Below, piece by piece: positions 8,997-19,514 of a DNA stretch of 64,000 bases. How positions within the stretch are numbered: the stretch's first letter is position 1; each line of letters opens with the position of its first letter. Source of the stretch: Symbiodinium natans (taxonomy: Eukaryota > Sar > Dinophyceae > Suessiales > Symbiodiniaceae); the NCBI GenBank assembly GCA_905221605.1, contig CAJNDS010000102.1, forward strand, positions 770,501 to 834,500. Direction: 5' to 3'. The translations under genes were made by a program, and so were the position numbers. The notes below the pieces were generated by a model. That model did not search any database. It was not told the DNA's origin and saw only the letters and a program-made list of their open reading frames with translations.

Positions 8997-10896
8997 ATGG
9001 AATTGAGCAAGCGCAGCTTCTTTTTGGGCGCAGCTCTGGGCTTGATTCTGGGCCTTGCCCCATCCCAGCTTCGGCAAGGCTGCAAGGCTGTCACGTGCCA
9101 AATATGTCAGCCATGCCAGCCATGCTTGTGCCAGGTTGTTGACGCAACCAGCTTCACAGACAGCGTGACGGCCAGTACGACGGCCAGCACCACGGCCAGC
9201 ACCACGGCCAGTGCCACGGCTACGTTTGTGTCGGCGACTGCGACGGCCACGATCACCACCACGACCATGTCCGTACTGGCAACAACATCGGAGCCCAATC
9301 ATTATGTGGATGATCGGTTCAAGGTCATTAACTATTACGTCGGCCACGGGCCCTGGAGGATTCCGCCTTCAGGGAGGCATAGCCAGTGCGGACAAGATTG
9401 GCTAATCATGACACTATTGAATTGTGTCAAAGGCGGGTATTTCGTGGACATCGCCTCGAACAACGCTACCGAGTTGTCCAACACAGTGTTTTTAGAAAGC
9501 TTCGGGGGCTGGCGCGGTGTTTGTATAGAGGCTAATAGCCAATATGTTTATGGTTACAAGCAGCGGACTTGTAAGCTCTACTTGGCTGCTGCCGGAAGCC
9601 CCGTAGACACGTTGGTGGACTTTGCCGCGTGGGTTCGTTTAGCGTGCAGGTTCCCTTGTTTTTCCTCTCCAACGATTATCGTGCAATGTGAGCATGTTCA
9701 CTTTGGAACTTACCCAAACATCCCAGGTCATGAACGATGTTTGGGGAGGCATCGTCGCGCCAGAGACAGACAACCACGACCCTGGCAAAAGGCCGGTGGC
9801 GCAAATCCCAAGCTTACGAGCTTTGAAGTTCTCAACTCTGAGCCTTTGTTTCTTGTTTTATGTTCCCATTCCAGTTCTATTCTTATTCTTATTCTCATTC
9901 TTCTTGTTGTTCTTGTTCTCGTTCTCGTTCTCGTTCTCGTTCTGTTTCCTGGTTCTGGTTCTTGTTATTGTTCTCGTTCTTATTCTCGTTCTTATTGTCG
10001 TTCTTGTTCTTATTCTCGTTCTTATTCTTATTCTCGTTCTTATTCTCCTTCGTATTCTAATTCTTATTCTCATTCTTTCGTACTTTCGTGGAGTTCCCGG
10101 CGACAGAAGCAGTGCCTGTGAGCTGTAGATGGGGGGGGATCGAAGTATTTCTTTGCGTATTTCTTGAGTACTATCAATCGTCATGTCATTAGCAGGGTTT
10201 TTTTACACACCATGGACGGCAGAGGCCGCTAGAGTCGCTGCCGTTGGTTTCGCTGACAGACATCCTGGACCACGCGGGAGCACCGCGCAGCATCGAGTAC
10301 TTGTCCTTGGACGTCGAAGGCACTCATGGTGGCATCGTGCAGATTGCAGAAACCCTAAACCCCTCGGAGTCTTTTGAACTTGCGGGCAGGTTGGGACACA
10401 GGGTTTGAGGGTTTCGCCACGCCTCGGGCGCTCCGGCCATGATCTTGGGATTTCCCCCGGCGCAGAGTGGGGCGTCGCGTTTCCTGCCCTTGAAGGTGCT
10501 GAGACCATGGTGATGAGGGACTTCCATTTTGAGAAATACACCTTCAAGATCATCACTGTCGAGAGGCCCAAGCCAGAACCTGGGTTTCTCTTAGGTAATG
10601 ACTTTTTTTGGTCCGCGTCGCTGGTTCGAAGCTTTTTTTCTCTTTTTAATTTTTTATATTTGTTTACAGGCACCAGGTGGACAGCAAAGGAGCTGGTGGA
10701 ACTCTTGGAGCGTCATGGCTACCGAAAGGTGCGCCGGAATGCCCACTGGGATGACGAGCTCTGGCTCCACCAGCCTTCCTTTCCAGAGTTTGACAGCATC
10801 TGGCAGGCGTTTTCGGGAGCGGACCGCGGTGGCCCATATCTCAACAGCTCCTGCCTGAGCGAGGCCGAATTTCCTCAGCCGAAATGGGAGTTCTGA
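8997..10896 (+). CDS. FkbM-family methyltransferase, five exons, type II membrane anchor
   Basis: Exons 8997-9632, 9727-9791, 10225-10319, 10496-10594 and 10670-10896 join without a frame break into 1122 bases (373 residues plus TGA). Introns are GT-AG, GC-AG, GC-AG and GT-AG. The product starts MELSKRSFFLGAALGLILG, a single signal anchor, followed by a Thr/Ser/Ala-rich stalk (about residues 55-95), as in Golgi-type enzymes. FkbM landmarks are QCGQDWLIM at 130, YFVDIASNN at 148, LESFGGWRGVCIEAN ending near 180, WGGIVAPETDN, LTDILDHAGAPRSIEYLSLDVEG, then GAETMVMRDFHFEKYTFKII and TVERPKP. The family transfers a methyl group from SAM, often to sugars; the substrate here is unknown. The last intron (75 bases) has no stop and keeps frame, so its retention would still give a protein. 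Confidence 0.9.
9792..10224 (+). other. GC-AG intron 2 of the methyltransferase gene
   Basis: The exon ends ..aaaag and the intron opens gccggtgg; it closes ..gcagag before gccgctag. Both junctions therefore read AG|GCCG, a direct repeat at the two intron ends, as expected of introner-type insertions. Most of the intron is a pyrimidine-rich repeat. Confidence 0.7.
9862..10083. repeat. pyrimidine-rich minisatellite inside an intron
   Basis: Imperfect TTCTTATTCTCG / TTCTCG units for about 220 bases, almost free of purines on the + strand. It gives long spurious open frames (Leu/Phe/Ser runs one way, Arg/Asn/Glu runs the other). Confidence 0.9.
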
Positions 10897-12037
10897 GGCT
10901 TGACTTGAATGGGTACCATTACCCGGTGAATCGAGGGCCCGTTCCTGGCGAAGTTGGCAAGTTGTCGTGGTTTTTGGGCTCCGCCCTCGGATTGCCTTTG
11001 GGCGTCAATTTGCTGGCTGCGGGACATTCAATGGGTGTTCAATCTCAATGTGCGTCGAGACCACTAACTCCCTCAGGCAGATCTGAAGGGACCCTGCAGC
11101 GGATGCCGGAAAATCTGGAGACTTTGCTCGTCCGTTGTTGATTGATGCTGCCGGTGCAGGGGTGCATCTCTGGCATCCGTTCTGCCAGGATGCTGCAGAG
11201 CTGAAGTTCGACTGTCTTCTCGGCCATTTATGGCTTCTCTGTGCATTCGACCCGGAGAGGACGCCACACATTTCTGCTGCATCCACATTCGTCGGCACGG
11301 CTTGTGACCTGCCCTGTGGTTATGACGATGCCTCCTCGTCAATACAGGTTCAGAAGCGTGGAGTATGAGCAGAAATGAAGGCTGAAGCGTTTTGTGGCTT
11401 CAGATTTGGAGAATTAGCATTAGCAGGCGAGACCGGTTGACACAGAGCCAACTGATTTTGGTGTGCAAGCTTCCACCTAGACAGATAGACAGATGGACAG
11501 TAGGAAGGGATACAGTATCGGTGCAGCATGGCAACTGCTGTGACCACGGCGCATCGCTTTGGAAATGTTTTTTGCGTTGCTTGATAGCAATTTTCCGTCC
11601 AAAGGCTGACCTCGTTTTTGGGCTCAAAAAAAGCTGCATGACCCGGGTCATTGCTGTGCCGCTGGCGATGACATGGTGGAATGGTTGGCTGGCATTTCGA
11701 GCAAGAGTTGGAGTACCTTCTGTGCCTAGGGCCGCTCCTGCTCTCAATTTGGGCGACGCTTGGCATTGAAGTGGCCTGAGTATGCTCGTATTTTTTCGAG
11801 CGGGAGTGAGAGTTGCAGCGTGGTGTAGCTCGGCCTCCCGCCTGCTACCTGATCAACTCAAGAGTCCTTCGAGTCCGTGAATTTAGGGCCTTTAGATAGT
11901 ATGTTAAAGCCTGCGACTTTTGAGACAGAAAGGTCCTGCCCCAGCTAGGAATGATTCAAGGAGTCTTTAAACTGGCCCTGAGCCACGGTTTGGAAGCGGT
12001 CCCCTCGCACCGTGCAAGGGCTTTCTTGTAGAAGTCT
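10897..12037. other. intergenic between methyltransferase and rhomboid genes
   Basis: Only short frames without motifs. Nothing recognised on either strand. Confidence 0.5.
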
Positions 12038-14849
12038 GTGCTTATGCTCGCCTTTGGGCCGAGGATGCCGACGCTTCATGAGGCGTTCACTGGAGAGCTG
12101 TCATGGGGAAGGCAGACGCTTCTCTCCCCGGCCGAGATGCTGCAGACATGTGGGAAGTTGGTGTTGAACAAGCCCGCCTTGGAATCGGGAGAGTGGTGGC
12201 GAAGTGTCACCCACATCTTCGTGCACAAAGACATGGACCACTTGCTGCAGAACATGCGGGGCATGTTGGCCAATGGATTCGTCGTGTTTCACGAACACGG
12301 CTGGCAAGGCCGCCCAGATGTCAGAGAATTAGGATCTCCGGGTGTGTATGGTGCATTAGTCCAGTGGGCCCTTGTTAGAGCAACGTGCCTGGGAAGGAAC
12401 CTATGGAGTCTTCCTCTGCAGCGGCGTGCTGGCCGGTCTGAACACCTGGGGGCGATCTTTCCAAACTGAGGCGCGACCGAACTCCGAGTGGTGAGGCGCC
12501 ACGAAACCTGAGCATGTGCGGGCCAGATCCTACTTGCAGGCCCCCTGTCACCTGGCGCCCGAAACACCTCAGAACCCTCAACCCTAAACCCTAAACCCTA
12601 AACCCCCAAACCCGAAGTGGAGGCGCAGCTGGAGGGATCACTTCCCCGCGCACCGGACCGCCTGGGACCGGTGGCAATCCCGGAAAAAGCGCGCGGCTGG
12701 TGGGACACGTGGCTTTGCCGCCTTAGTGCTGTGCCACATGCGGAGGGCACAGGGTTTGAAAAGCTTGGGCACCTTCCGGGTTAGGCCTTGAGCTTTGGGT
12801 TCGAGGGATGCTGCGACCGGTTTCAGGAAGAAGGGCCGGCTTCTTTTGGAGATGGCCTTCTTGGCGGCATCTTGGGGCGCTTTGGGGGGGGCTGCTGAGG
12901 TTTTTCGTATTGCAAGGCACATCCGCCGACCCATGAATATTAGCAAGGCATTTCGAGCTGCCGTGCGGCAACGAGTCTGCGAGCCCCATCCCCACGTCCT
13001 GTTGAGTCCTTTTGAAAGCAAAAGAGGAAGGGCCGCAAAGGACACAGTCGTCTCTCCCCGAACCCTAAACCCTAAACCCTAAACCCTAAACCCTAAACCC
13101 TTTCTGCTAGGCGGGTGGCAAAAAAAAAACCCTAAACCCTAAACCCGAAACCCTAAACCCTAAACCCCAAACCCCTAAACCCTCTTCGAGAGGCTGCGCC
13201 GCCGCACGGCGGAGGTGGGAGGGAGGCTGGTGGAGGCTCGGAGCGAAGGCTGCGGGGCCTCGGCCGGGGTCTCCGGGCTCATGGGCTTCGGCCTCGGCGT
13301 GTCTCTGCTCCATGGCGGATCAGAATTGGCAACCTTTGATTCTTACTACTTAGTTGTTTTGTTTTGTTATATTACTTATTACTCTTATTGTTAAAATTAT
13401 TGTTGTTATTATTTCTAGTTTTTTTTTACAAATGCTGGGATGCCTTGTCATACTTTTACTCTTCGAGATCTCGCCGGCGAGGCTTAGACTCAAGCACCAC
13501 AAGGAACCCCCCGCCCCCCTGGGCCCAGGTTTCGCTTCTGGGAGGCCTCCCAGGCCCGCGGCTCCCGACAGGTGCGCAGCACCATCCAGTCGCCCGGCCC
13601 CCCGGTGGGTTCGGCCATGGGACCATGCCTTGTCTTCTCTCGCCTTGGGCTTCTCGGGCTCCTTGGGCTCCTTGGGCTTCTGGGGCTTCTTGGGCTCCTT
13701 GGGCTTCTGGGGCTCCTTGGGCTCCTTGGGTTCTGCAGCTCCTAGGAGTCAGGCTGTCGACTGCAGCGTCTGGCTTTTTGTAGTTTCAGAGTTGGTTCAG
13801 GAATCACGCGGCTTAGGCTGTGGGACGGAGGGGTTCAGGGCTGTGGCGCTGTGCCTTTGACACGCCTAGCAAGGCTAACAAATTTTGCGGCCTCGGCCTA
13901 CAGCCTTGATGTGTCATTGAGCATGCCTTGTGTATTCGCAAGTTGGGGCCTGAATGTACATAGTTAGAGTTTAGAGAGCTTGTAGGGAATCAAGTTCAAG
14001 GTTTAAGCTAACCTTAGTGCCGATACAGAACCCAACAAGGACATTCTTCTTTCGCAGGGCCAGAAGCAGGAAACATCAGGTAAGCCTCAGTCAGATCGTT
14101 CCAGACCCAGCGCCGGACGGAATGCAAGGTTTGGGTCTTTGTGGCTGTGCTTGTGGGAAGTTCTCGGGTGAGGACAGCTTCACTTCTCAGCATCGTGCAG
14201 TCTGTCCACTTTCTCGCAGAGGTGCGGGCTTCCTACAGCAACGTCCCTCAACAAGCCGAGTGGGTATGAGTGAGTGAAACTTGTAACCCGCAGGCCCTAG
14301 ACAGGACCGTCGCCTTGGGGTACTGGTTCGGTTGTGGGATCTTGCTCGGCTGTGTCACATCTGCGTGGATCGACATGGGGAGGAGTGGAGATCCATGAAG
14401 GGGGACGTCGGGATCACTGGCATTGACCACGCTGGGCATCTGACAGGCTGGTGATCAGTGTCCACACAGTTTAGACCGTGGGTTTAGCAGGGAGTGAAGG
14501 GTTTTCACGAGATTTGTCCAGTTCTTGCTCTGGACACCTCGTTAGGCCTTAGTCTTCCGGATAGTTCCATATGAGTGGCTGTGTGTTGCTTGGCTGGCGC
14601 AGAAGAGCTGTAAGGCTCATTGGATTTTGGCTTTCCGGTCGCGAGATAAGGAGGTTGCAATCTCGTCTTGTGTCGATTTCTCCCTTTCTCACTCTCTCTG
14701 TCTGTCGCTTTCTCCATCTCTCTCCCCCTCTCTCTCTCTCTCTCTCTCCCTCCCTCCCACTCTCACTCTTTGCCTCACTTGCCCACCTCCCTCCCCGCAT
14801 GCTCTGTGGACAGGCTTCACTGTCGGCTTGGCCGCTTGGATGAGCAAAG
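12038..14849 (+). CDS. rhomboid-family intramembrane serine protease, multi-exon, 3' end unresolved
   Basis: Exons assigned: 12038-12308, 12397-12470, 12623-12708, 13193 to about 13300, possibly a 22-base microexon 14058-14079, 14305-14446, and 14813-14849. Exon 1 has the rhomboid GEWWRSVTHIFVHKDMDH stretch with the H-x4-H-x3-N pattern; exon 2 reads GTYGVFLCSGVLAGLNTWG; exon 4 holds GCGASAGVSGLMGFGLG with the catalytic Ser codon at 13260-13262; exon 5 ends IDHAGHLT, with the catalytic His codon at 14437-14439, and splices to GFTVGLAAWMSKG, the last core helix. Introns 12309-12396 and 12471-12622 are GC-AG, 12709-13192 is GT-AG, and 14447-14812 is GC-AG with AG|GCT at both ends. Both catalytic residues are present, so an active protease is likely. 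The end of exon 4, the microexon and the exons after 14849 are uncertain. Confidence 0.85.
12574..12614. repeat. CCCTAAA array in rhomboid intron 2, acceptor side
   Basis: Three perfect units plus degenerate ends, finishing eight bases before the AG acceptor at 12622. Confidence 0.85.
13061..13184. repeat. CCCTAAA double array in rhomboid intron 3, acceptor side
   Basis: Two blocks separated by a 30-base spacer containing ggcgggtggcaaaaaa. The second block ends eight bases before the AG acceptor of the exon that carries the catalytic Ser. Confidence 0.9.
13652..13735. repeat. 9-bp minisatellite (TTGGGCTCC / TTGGGCTTC)
   Basis: About nine imperfect units, probably intronic in the rhomboid gene. 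It makes Gly/Ser/Leu-rich or Trp/Ala-rich spurious peptides. Confidence 0.85.
14058..14079 (+). other. possible 22-base microexon
   Basis: A strong acceptor (cttctttcgcag) ends at 14057 and a strong donor (gtaagc) starts at 14080. Read as ARSRKHQ it would join in frame to the exon at 14305. No other support. Confidence 0.3.
14668..14805. repeat. CT-rich tract before a rhomboid exon
   Basis: About 130 bases of nearly pure pyrimidine (tctctctc, ctccctccc) ending just before the acceptor at 14812. It could act as a very long polypyrimidine tract. Confidence 0.85.
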
Positions 14850-15021
14850 GTGCAAAGGATGCTCAGTGCGGGCAGTTCCCCTGTTGGTGCGCAATGGACA
14901 TTTAACTGTGTGCTGTCGTTCGGGGCTTGTGGATGTCGGGTCCGCAAGGACCGCAAGAAAGAGTTCCAATCTTGCAAGGCTGCAAAACCTGCGCAAGCGA
15001 GGGAGGCTAAGCCCCCAAAAC

Positions 15022-15066
15022 CCTCAGCCCGTAATCCCTAAATCCCAAACCCCAAACCCTAAACCC
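15022..15066. repeat. degenerate CCCTAAA array
   Basis: Units decay on the left (ccgtaatccctaaatccc) and become regular on the right. A 63-base island (DDVLVHSAVALSCSDSEIAP) follows before the next array. Confidence 0.8.
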
Positions 15067-15129
15067 GATGATGTGCTGGTTCACAGTGCAGTCGCGCTCA
15101 GTTGCTCAGACTCAGAGATAGCGCCGAGT

Positions 15130-15259
15130 AACCCTAAACCCTAAAACCCTAAAACCCTAAAACCCTAAAACCCTAAAACCCTAAACCCTAAACCCTAAAC
15201 CCTAAACCCTAAACCCTAAACCCTAAACCCTAAACCCTAAACCCTAAACCCTAAACCCC
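15130..15259. repeat. CCCTAAA / CCCTAAAA array
   Basis: The left part uses the 8-base unit ccctaaaa, the right part the 7-base unit. It ends two bases before the acceptor of the next island. Confidence 0.9.
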
Positions 15260-15261
15260 AG

Positions 15262-15322
15262 ACAAGCTCGCCAAGGCTCTGGCGCTTGCGTCGCTGGCTT
15301 GGCGGCACGACGGACCGACCAG
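15262..15322 (+). CDS. candidate exon, unrecognised
   Basis: Reads DKLAKALALASLAWRHDGPT between an acceptor in ccccag at the end of a CCCTAAA array and a good donor (ccag|gtgaga). A TTTAGGG array begins about 75 bases downstream. Confidence 0.45.
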
Positions 15323-15398
15323 GTGAGAAAAAAGCAGCCGAAGACCGCGGCAACTTTAGGGAACCTCTACGCCACAGGCACCCCATTGCGGGTTGTTT

Positions 15399-15432
15399 AG
15401 GGTTTAGGGTTTAGGGTTTAGGGTCTAGGGTT
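15399..15432. repeat. TTTAGGG array
   Basis: About five units, 3' of the candidate exon ending 15322. Confidence 0.9.
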
Positions 15433-15515
15433 GGCTATTCTACCCTGTACCCCCTTAAGGTCCTTCATCGTGTTGCTTATGGGGATCATAAAGCCGAATA
15501 GCCCATCCTGCAGAG

Positions 15516-15603
15516 CACTCATCCCAGCATGCTGTGGACACTCTGGATCAAAACCGTGGAGGTGATGAAAAGACCACATGGGAAGTCCAGTCTACAATCA
15601 CAG
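15516..15603 (+). CDS. candidate exon, unrecognised
   Basis: Reads HSSQHAVDTLDQNRGGDEKT and continues to STIT. The acceptor is in ctgcagag and the donor is cacag|gtgata. Polar composition unlike the flanking frames. Confidence 0.4.
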
Positions 15604-15951
15604 GTGATACCCCGTCTAAGGCCTGGACCCCTTAAGGTGCCGCGGTTTTATCGTATGAGGCGGGAATTGCAAGACTACCATTGCGTGGGTTTCCGGGGCC
15701 TGAAGCGTGGTGTCCATGGTGTCCAACTTGTTGGATTTTAGCTCTACTCCTCCCCATGCCTACGTAATGGAGCGCTCCACCAGCTGCCCGGCAAAGGAGT
15801 TGCGGGCAGCATCTTGGCCGTTCTCCATCATCTTTGTGTTTTCCTTTTGCGGGCGAACGGCTAGAAGCCACGCAGTTTTAGCGGGGCCTTCCACAGTCGA
15901 AATAATCGAAATCCCTCGAAGCCAAGGCAGCCAGGAAGCTGTCCAGAAACC

Positions 15952-16116
15952 ACACCCTAAACCCTAAACCCCTAAACCCCTAAACCCCTAAACCCCTAAA
16001 CCCCTAAACCCCTAAACCCCTAAACCCCTAAACCCCTAAACCCCTAAACCCCTAAAACCCTAAACCCTAAACCCTAAACCCTAAACCCTAAACCCTAAAC
16101 CCTAAACCCTAAACCC
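15952..16116. repeat. CCCCTAAA then CCCTAAA array
   Basis: About ten copies of the 8-base unit cccctaaa, then about eight of the 7-base unit. Each variant is homogeneous within its block, as expected from local expansion rather than scattered mutation. Confidence 0.9.
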
Positions 16117-16244
16117 AAACAGCAACGACAGCCCAGGTACGTGGCAACGTAATCCTCGATCCTAGCAGCCCTCGGCCCAGCAGCCGACCATGCGCCGCTT
16201 ACCTCTCGAAATGGCGATCTGAAGCACGTGCTGTCTTTTAGTTT

Positions 16245-16350
16245 TTATTTTGTTGTTGTTTTTTAATAATAATAATAATTGTAATAAAAAAAATAATAAT
16301 AGTACTTAATCATTATAAGAATGATAAATACGACGATGATGATGATTATT
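16245..16350. repeat. AT-rich simple sequence (AAT/ATG)
   Basis: aataataat, gataat and gatgat runs in otherwise GC-rich DNA. No gene seen. Confidence 0.7.
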
Positions 16351-16581
16351 CATATTTTCGTCCTGTTGTCTTGCATGTCCTGTGGCCTGTGTTAGCGACT
16401 GATGCGGTGGAAGCGAACCTAACCCCGACAGCGATACCCCCGGATAGCATCGTTTTGGGGTTTAGGGTTTTTATTACGAAAGCGATACCCATTGTAACCC
16501 CAGCAGCGATACCCTCCATGAAATGTCTCCGTCGTGGCCTCTAGGTTTTGACAGCCCATGTGCTTTCAACTCAAAACAACC

Positions 16582-16626
16582 CTATACCCTAACCCCGAAA
16601 CCCTAACCCTAAACCCTAAACTCAAG
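16582..16626. repeat. degenerate CCCTAAA array
   Basis: Mixed ccctata, ccctaac and ccctaaa units, directly 5' of the next candidate exon. Confidence 0.8.
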
Positions 16627-16641
16627 CCCCGAAGCAAAAAG

Positions 16642-16727
16642 CACCCGAAATAGTCCCAGAGCCGCAAGCCACGGTGAGGCCAGCAGCCCCACCAGTCCGA
16701 TCAGCCCGAGCCACCCGAGCCGGCCCG
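16642..16727 (+). CDS. candidate exon, Pro/Ala-rich
   Basis: Reads PEIVPEPQATVRPAAPPVRS. It has a CCCTAAA array on its 5' side and a TTTAGGG array on its 3' side. Low-complexity composition weakens the call. Confidence 0.35.
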
Positions 16728-16762
16728 TGAGCCCGGTGCCCCTTGCCTCTGGACCAGGGTTA

Positions 16763-16950
16763 AGGGGTCTTAGGGCTTAGGGTTTAGGGTTTAGGGCTTA
16801 GGGTTAAAAAAAATGGCTTAGGGTTTCGGGTTCAGGGTTGCGGGTTTAGGGTTGCATGTTTGCCGGCAACCTCCAAAGTCCGTTGCTCGCAAAGGGTTTA
16901 GGGTTTAGGGTCTAGGGTTTAGGGCAGAGGGTCCCGGGATATGCCTTTCT
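16763..16950. repeat. degenerate TTTAGGG array
   Basis: Several blocks of tttaggg, cttaggg and tttcggg with non-repeat spacers. Confidence 0.8.
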
Positions 16951-16959
16951 TGGGTTTAG

Positions 16960-17990
16960 GAGGATCACGTCTACATGGAAGCCCTGCTGACTTAGTAAGC
17001 CTACTCAGTAGCCTTCTAGAAACCCATGAAAAATCCCCAGAACCCAACTTACCAACACTTTGAGTCAAAAGAGCTTCCAAGTACCAATATTGTCAGCGGG
17101 CATTAAGCTGCGGGCCAACCCAGTGTTATGTAACCTGGAGAAGCTCAACCATTCTCTTTCTTCATAGCACGGACCCTACAGACACAACTGTCCTAGTGGG
17201 AGGTCCTTGAAGCCGAAGCCGTGCTACCCAATACGAAGCCAGGGTGTGACTAGTCCAAGCAAAGGGCTTAGTACGGGTACCCCATGAAAGCTGCAGGCTG
17301 AGCCATCAGCTATGGCTCCCAAAAAGGCCCCAGGATCAGGCACAAAGCAACTCCCGAGGTCAGTTGAAAACCTCGGCCCAAAGCCTTGCAAATTTATCTA
17401 AACAGCACAGAACATTTCATAGAACCGTGCACCGGCAAGCACGGGCGTGTCGGCCACAAGTAGGGTGGTCCACCCCCAGCGAATTTGCAGTGATCGCCGT
17501 GCGGCTAGAAAAGATGGCACCCGCGTGCGGTTGGCAACAGCCCATCTTTTCTTGCCACGCTGGATGGCTTCCACTACTCACGAAGGCTTGCGAACAAGAA
17601 ATGGACGGCTTCGGCTTCGTATGGCTCGTTTTCGGCTCGTTGTGCAAATTTTTCGGGTGGCCTTGGGGGTATATCTTTCCCGGACACCCTAAATCCCCCC
17701 TTAGCCCAGATCTTTCTTTCCTCCAAAGCCCAGGAGCCCCTTGGTTCGGGACCGGAGTGCTGGGAGCTTGGGCTGGGCCTCGCGCGGCACGCGGAAGGAC
17801 AAGGGTTCGAAGGGTTCGAAGGGCTCGAAGGGTTCGAAGGGTTCGAAGGGTGCGAAAGGTTCGAAGGGTTCGAAGGTGCACAGCACTTTTGGTTCTGTCG
17901 GCTTTTGTAGGGCTTGGGCGAGTAAGAGTTGTAGGCTTCGGGGGGAGTTCGGTAGCGAAGCCTTTTCGGGGGCCTCCCCATAACCCTACA
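16960..17990. other. no gene recognised
   Basis: Apart from the 9-bp repeat listed next, I see no coding island. Long open frames on both strands here come from GC-rich sequence and that repeat. Confidence 0.4.
17809..17878. repeat. 9-bp minisatellite (GGTTCGAAG)
   Basis: About seven near-perfect units. It gives an Arg/Val or Ser/Lys/Gly repeat on + and a Glu/Pro/Phe repeat on -, all spurious. Confidence 0.9.
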
Positions 17991-17999
17991 CCCGTGCGA

Positions 18000-18168
18000 C
18001 CGGGAAGGAGCGCCGCGCGGTCACACCAGGCTCCGTACGCGCGGTGCGGAGGACCATGGCGCACCTCGAGGCTGCCGCCGAGGGTTTTCTTTTCGGCGGG
18101 ATGTGGGCAGCTGGCCCAGAAGCCGTTCATGGATGCACATGGTGGTGCATTGGTGTTCCCTGTTGTTG
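18000..18168 (+). CDS. candidate exon, unrecognised
   Basis: Reads GKERRAVTPGSVRAVRRTMA then HLEAAAEGFLFGGMW. The true 3' end may be at ccgag|ggtttt, near 18083. Confidence 0.35.
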
Positions 18169-18235
18169 AAGCCCCATCCTTCTCACTTTCGACTTTCCCC
18201 ATACATTTCCTGTAGGCCCGTCCCAGTAAACCCAC

Positions 18236-18370
18236 GAATTCCACGAATTGGAGGTGGAGCCTTTGCCGGCACTGGCGAAGGGTGCCCTGCGGCACCGCCA
18301 CCCGCAAGCCTCGGTGGCGCAGGCCCAGGACGTCGACGCCCAGAGCCCTCTGAGCCATGGGCGGAAGCTG
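18236..18370 (+). CDS. candidate exon, unrecognised
   Basis: Reads EFHELEVEPLPALAKGALRH and stays open to a TGA. Charged helical composition. Acceptors at tgtag or cccag lie just upstream. Confidence 0.4.
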
Positions 18371-18488
18371 TGAGAGGGCTCCACTGGTTCTCCTTCAGTC
18401 CGATCTAAGAGTTTGAGCTCGGGGTTTGGGTTCCGCGTCGAGGGTGTAGGCGTTCGACGTTCGACACGCTTCGTACTTTCGCCCTCAG

Positions 18489-18624
18489 GAATGACGTGCA
18501 GATGGATCTGGATACTGCGGAGCACCTGGGCCGGCAGATGCTGAAGGAAGACTCCTGGACCAAGCGAATCTTTGAGGAGTTCGATGGGGCAGCACCTTTG
18601 CCGCAGCAGAAACCCCACAACCTT
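18489..18624 (+). CDS. candidate exon, unrecognised
   Basis: Starts after ccctcag and reads NDVQMDLDTAEHLGRQMLKE then DSWTKRIFEEFDGAAPLPQQ. It is among the most coding-like islands by composition; the donor may be within cagcag at about 18608. Confidence 0.5.
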
Positions 18625-19274
18625 TGAGCAATAAAAGCTGCACAGGGAACGCGCAAGTAGAGCAGTTGGATTGCCGGGTGTGGTGTAGGGCGGGAACAGA
18701 GCCAGACAAGCAGCTTCCGAAACACTTCCATCCCGCCTTGACATCGCTGCGAGCCCTCAACCGACGAGGAAAATGCAGGAAAGACCCTGTAAGTTCAATA
18801 TCGTTTTTACAGGAACCGCATGAACATTCCATCTTCCATGGTTGTAGAAACGATTCCCGTGACACGTGGTTTTTTCAAGGCACATCTTGCCCCGGTTTCG
18901 TGGATCTTTTTCTCCACACAAGTTGGGAACTGGAACTTCCTGGCGCCCCCCTCTGTCCCATGCGCATTCTCCTACAAACTGTATTCGCTTTTGGATGCAA
19001 ATAGCTCCGAACTCTGGCTTAGTGCTACCGAAATAGTATGCGGAGGGTGTTCGGAGCTCCGGCGGCTCAACGATCGACTTCTGTAGTGCTGTCCAAAGCT
19101 CCAATGGTACAAAACGGAGTACGTGGAGGACGTCCGAAGTTGCGTTGGCTGGGATTGTTGTACATACCTAGTTTGGAGCTGTAGTGGCGGGAAAGCCGAC
19201 GTTGCCGGTACAAACGTAAGCTTTCCCGGTCCCCTTGTGCCCTCCTTCAAGATGACAAGTTCCCAAACAGGCAT

Positions 19275-19422
19275 AAACCCTAAACCCTAAACCCTAAACC
19301 CGAAAGCCTCAACCCTAAACCCTAAACCCTAAACCCGAAAGCCTCAACCCTGAACCCTAAACCCGAAACCCTCAACCCTAAACCCTAAACCCTAAACCCT
19401 AAACCCGAAACCCGAAACCCAC
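19275..19422. repeat. CCCTAAA array with CCCGAAA variants
   Basis: About 20 units, many changed to cccgaaa or cctcaac. It lies 5' of the 19445 exon. Confidence 0.9.
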
Positions 19423-19444
19423 ATTGGACCCCGCGCCCCCCCAG

Positions 19445-19501
19445 GCTTGCGGCTACCTCTGGCCTGCAGAGTTCGCTGCGATGAGCTTCCGCTTCGAGCA
19501 G
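19445..19501 (+). CDS. candidate exon, 19 codons
   Basis: Bounded by cccccccag at the acceptor and gagcag|gcct, a GC donor. Reads ACGYLWPAEFAAMSFRFEQ, exactly 57 bases, phase 0 at both ends. Flanked by CCCTAAA on the left and TTTAGGG on the right. Confidence 0.5.
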
Positions 19502-19514
19502 GCCTTGCCCCCTT

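Noticed and set aside
9858-10184. Arg/Asn/Glu-rich minus frame and Leu/Phe-rich plus frame
   Set aside because: Both are readings of the pyrimidine minisatellite inside a methyltransferase intron.
13529-13620. Possible exon reading RFWEASQARGSRQ
   Set aside because: It sits within what the rhomboid model treats as an intron, runs into a minisatellite and has other open frames.
15130-16116. CRISPR-like array
   Set aside because: The repeats are 7-8 bases in direct tandem without unique spacers.
17417-18358. 313-codon minus-strand open frame
   Set aside because: It runs through the 9-bp repeat and GC-rich sequence; the middle is a simple Arg-Thr-Leu repeat and the plus strand has better exon-like islands.
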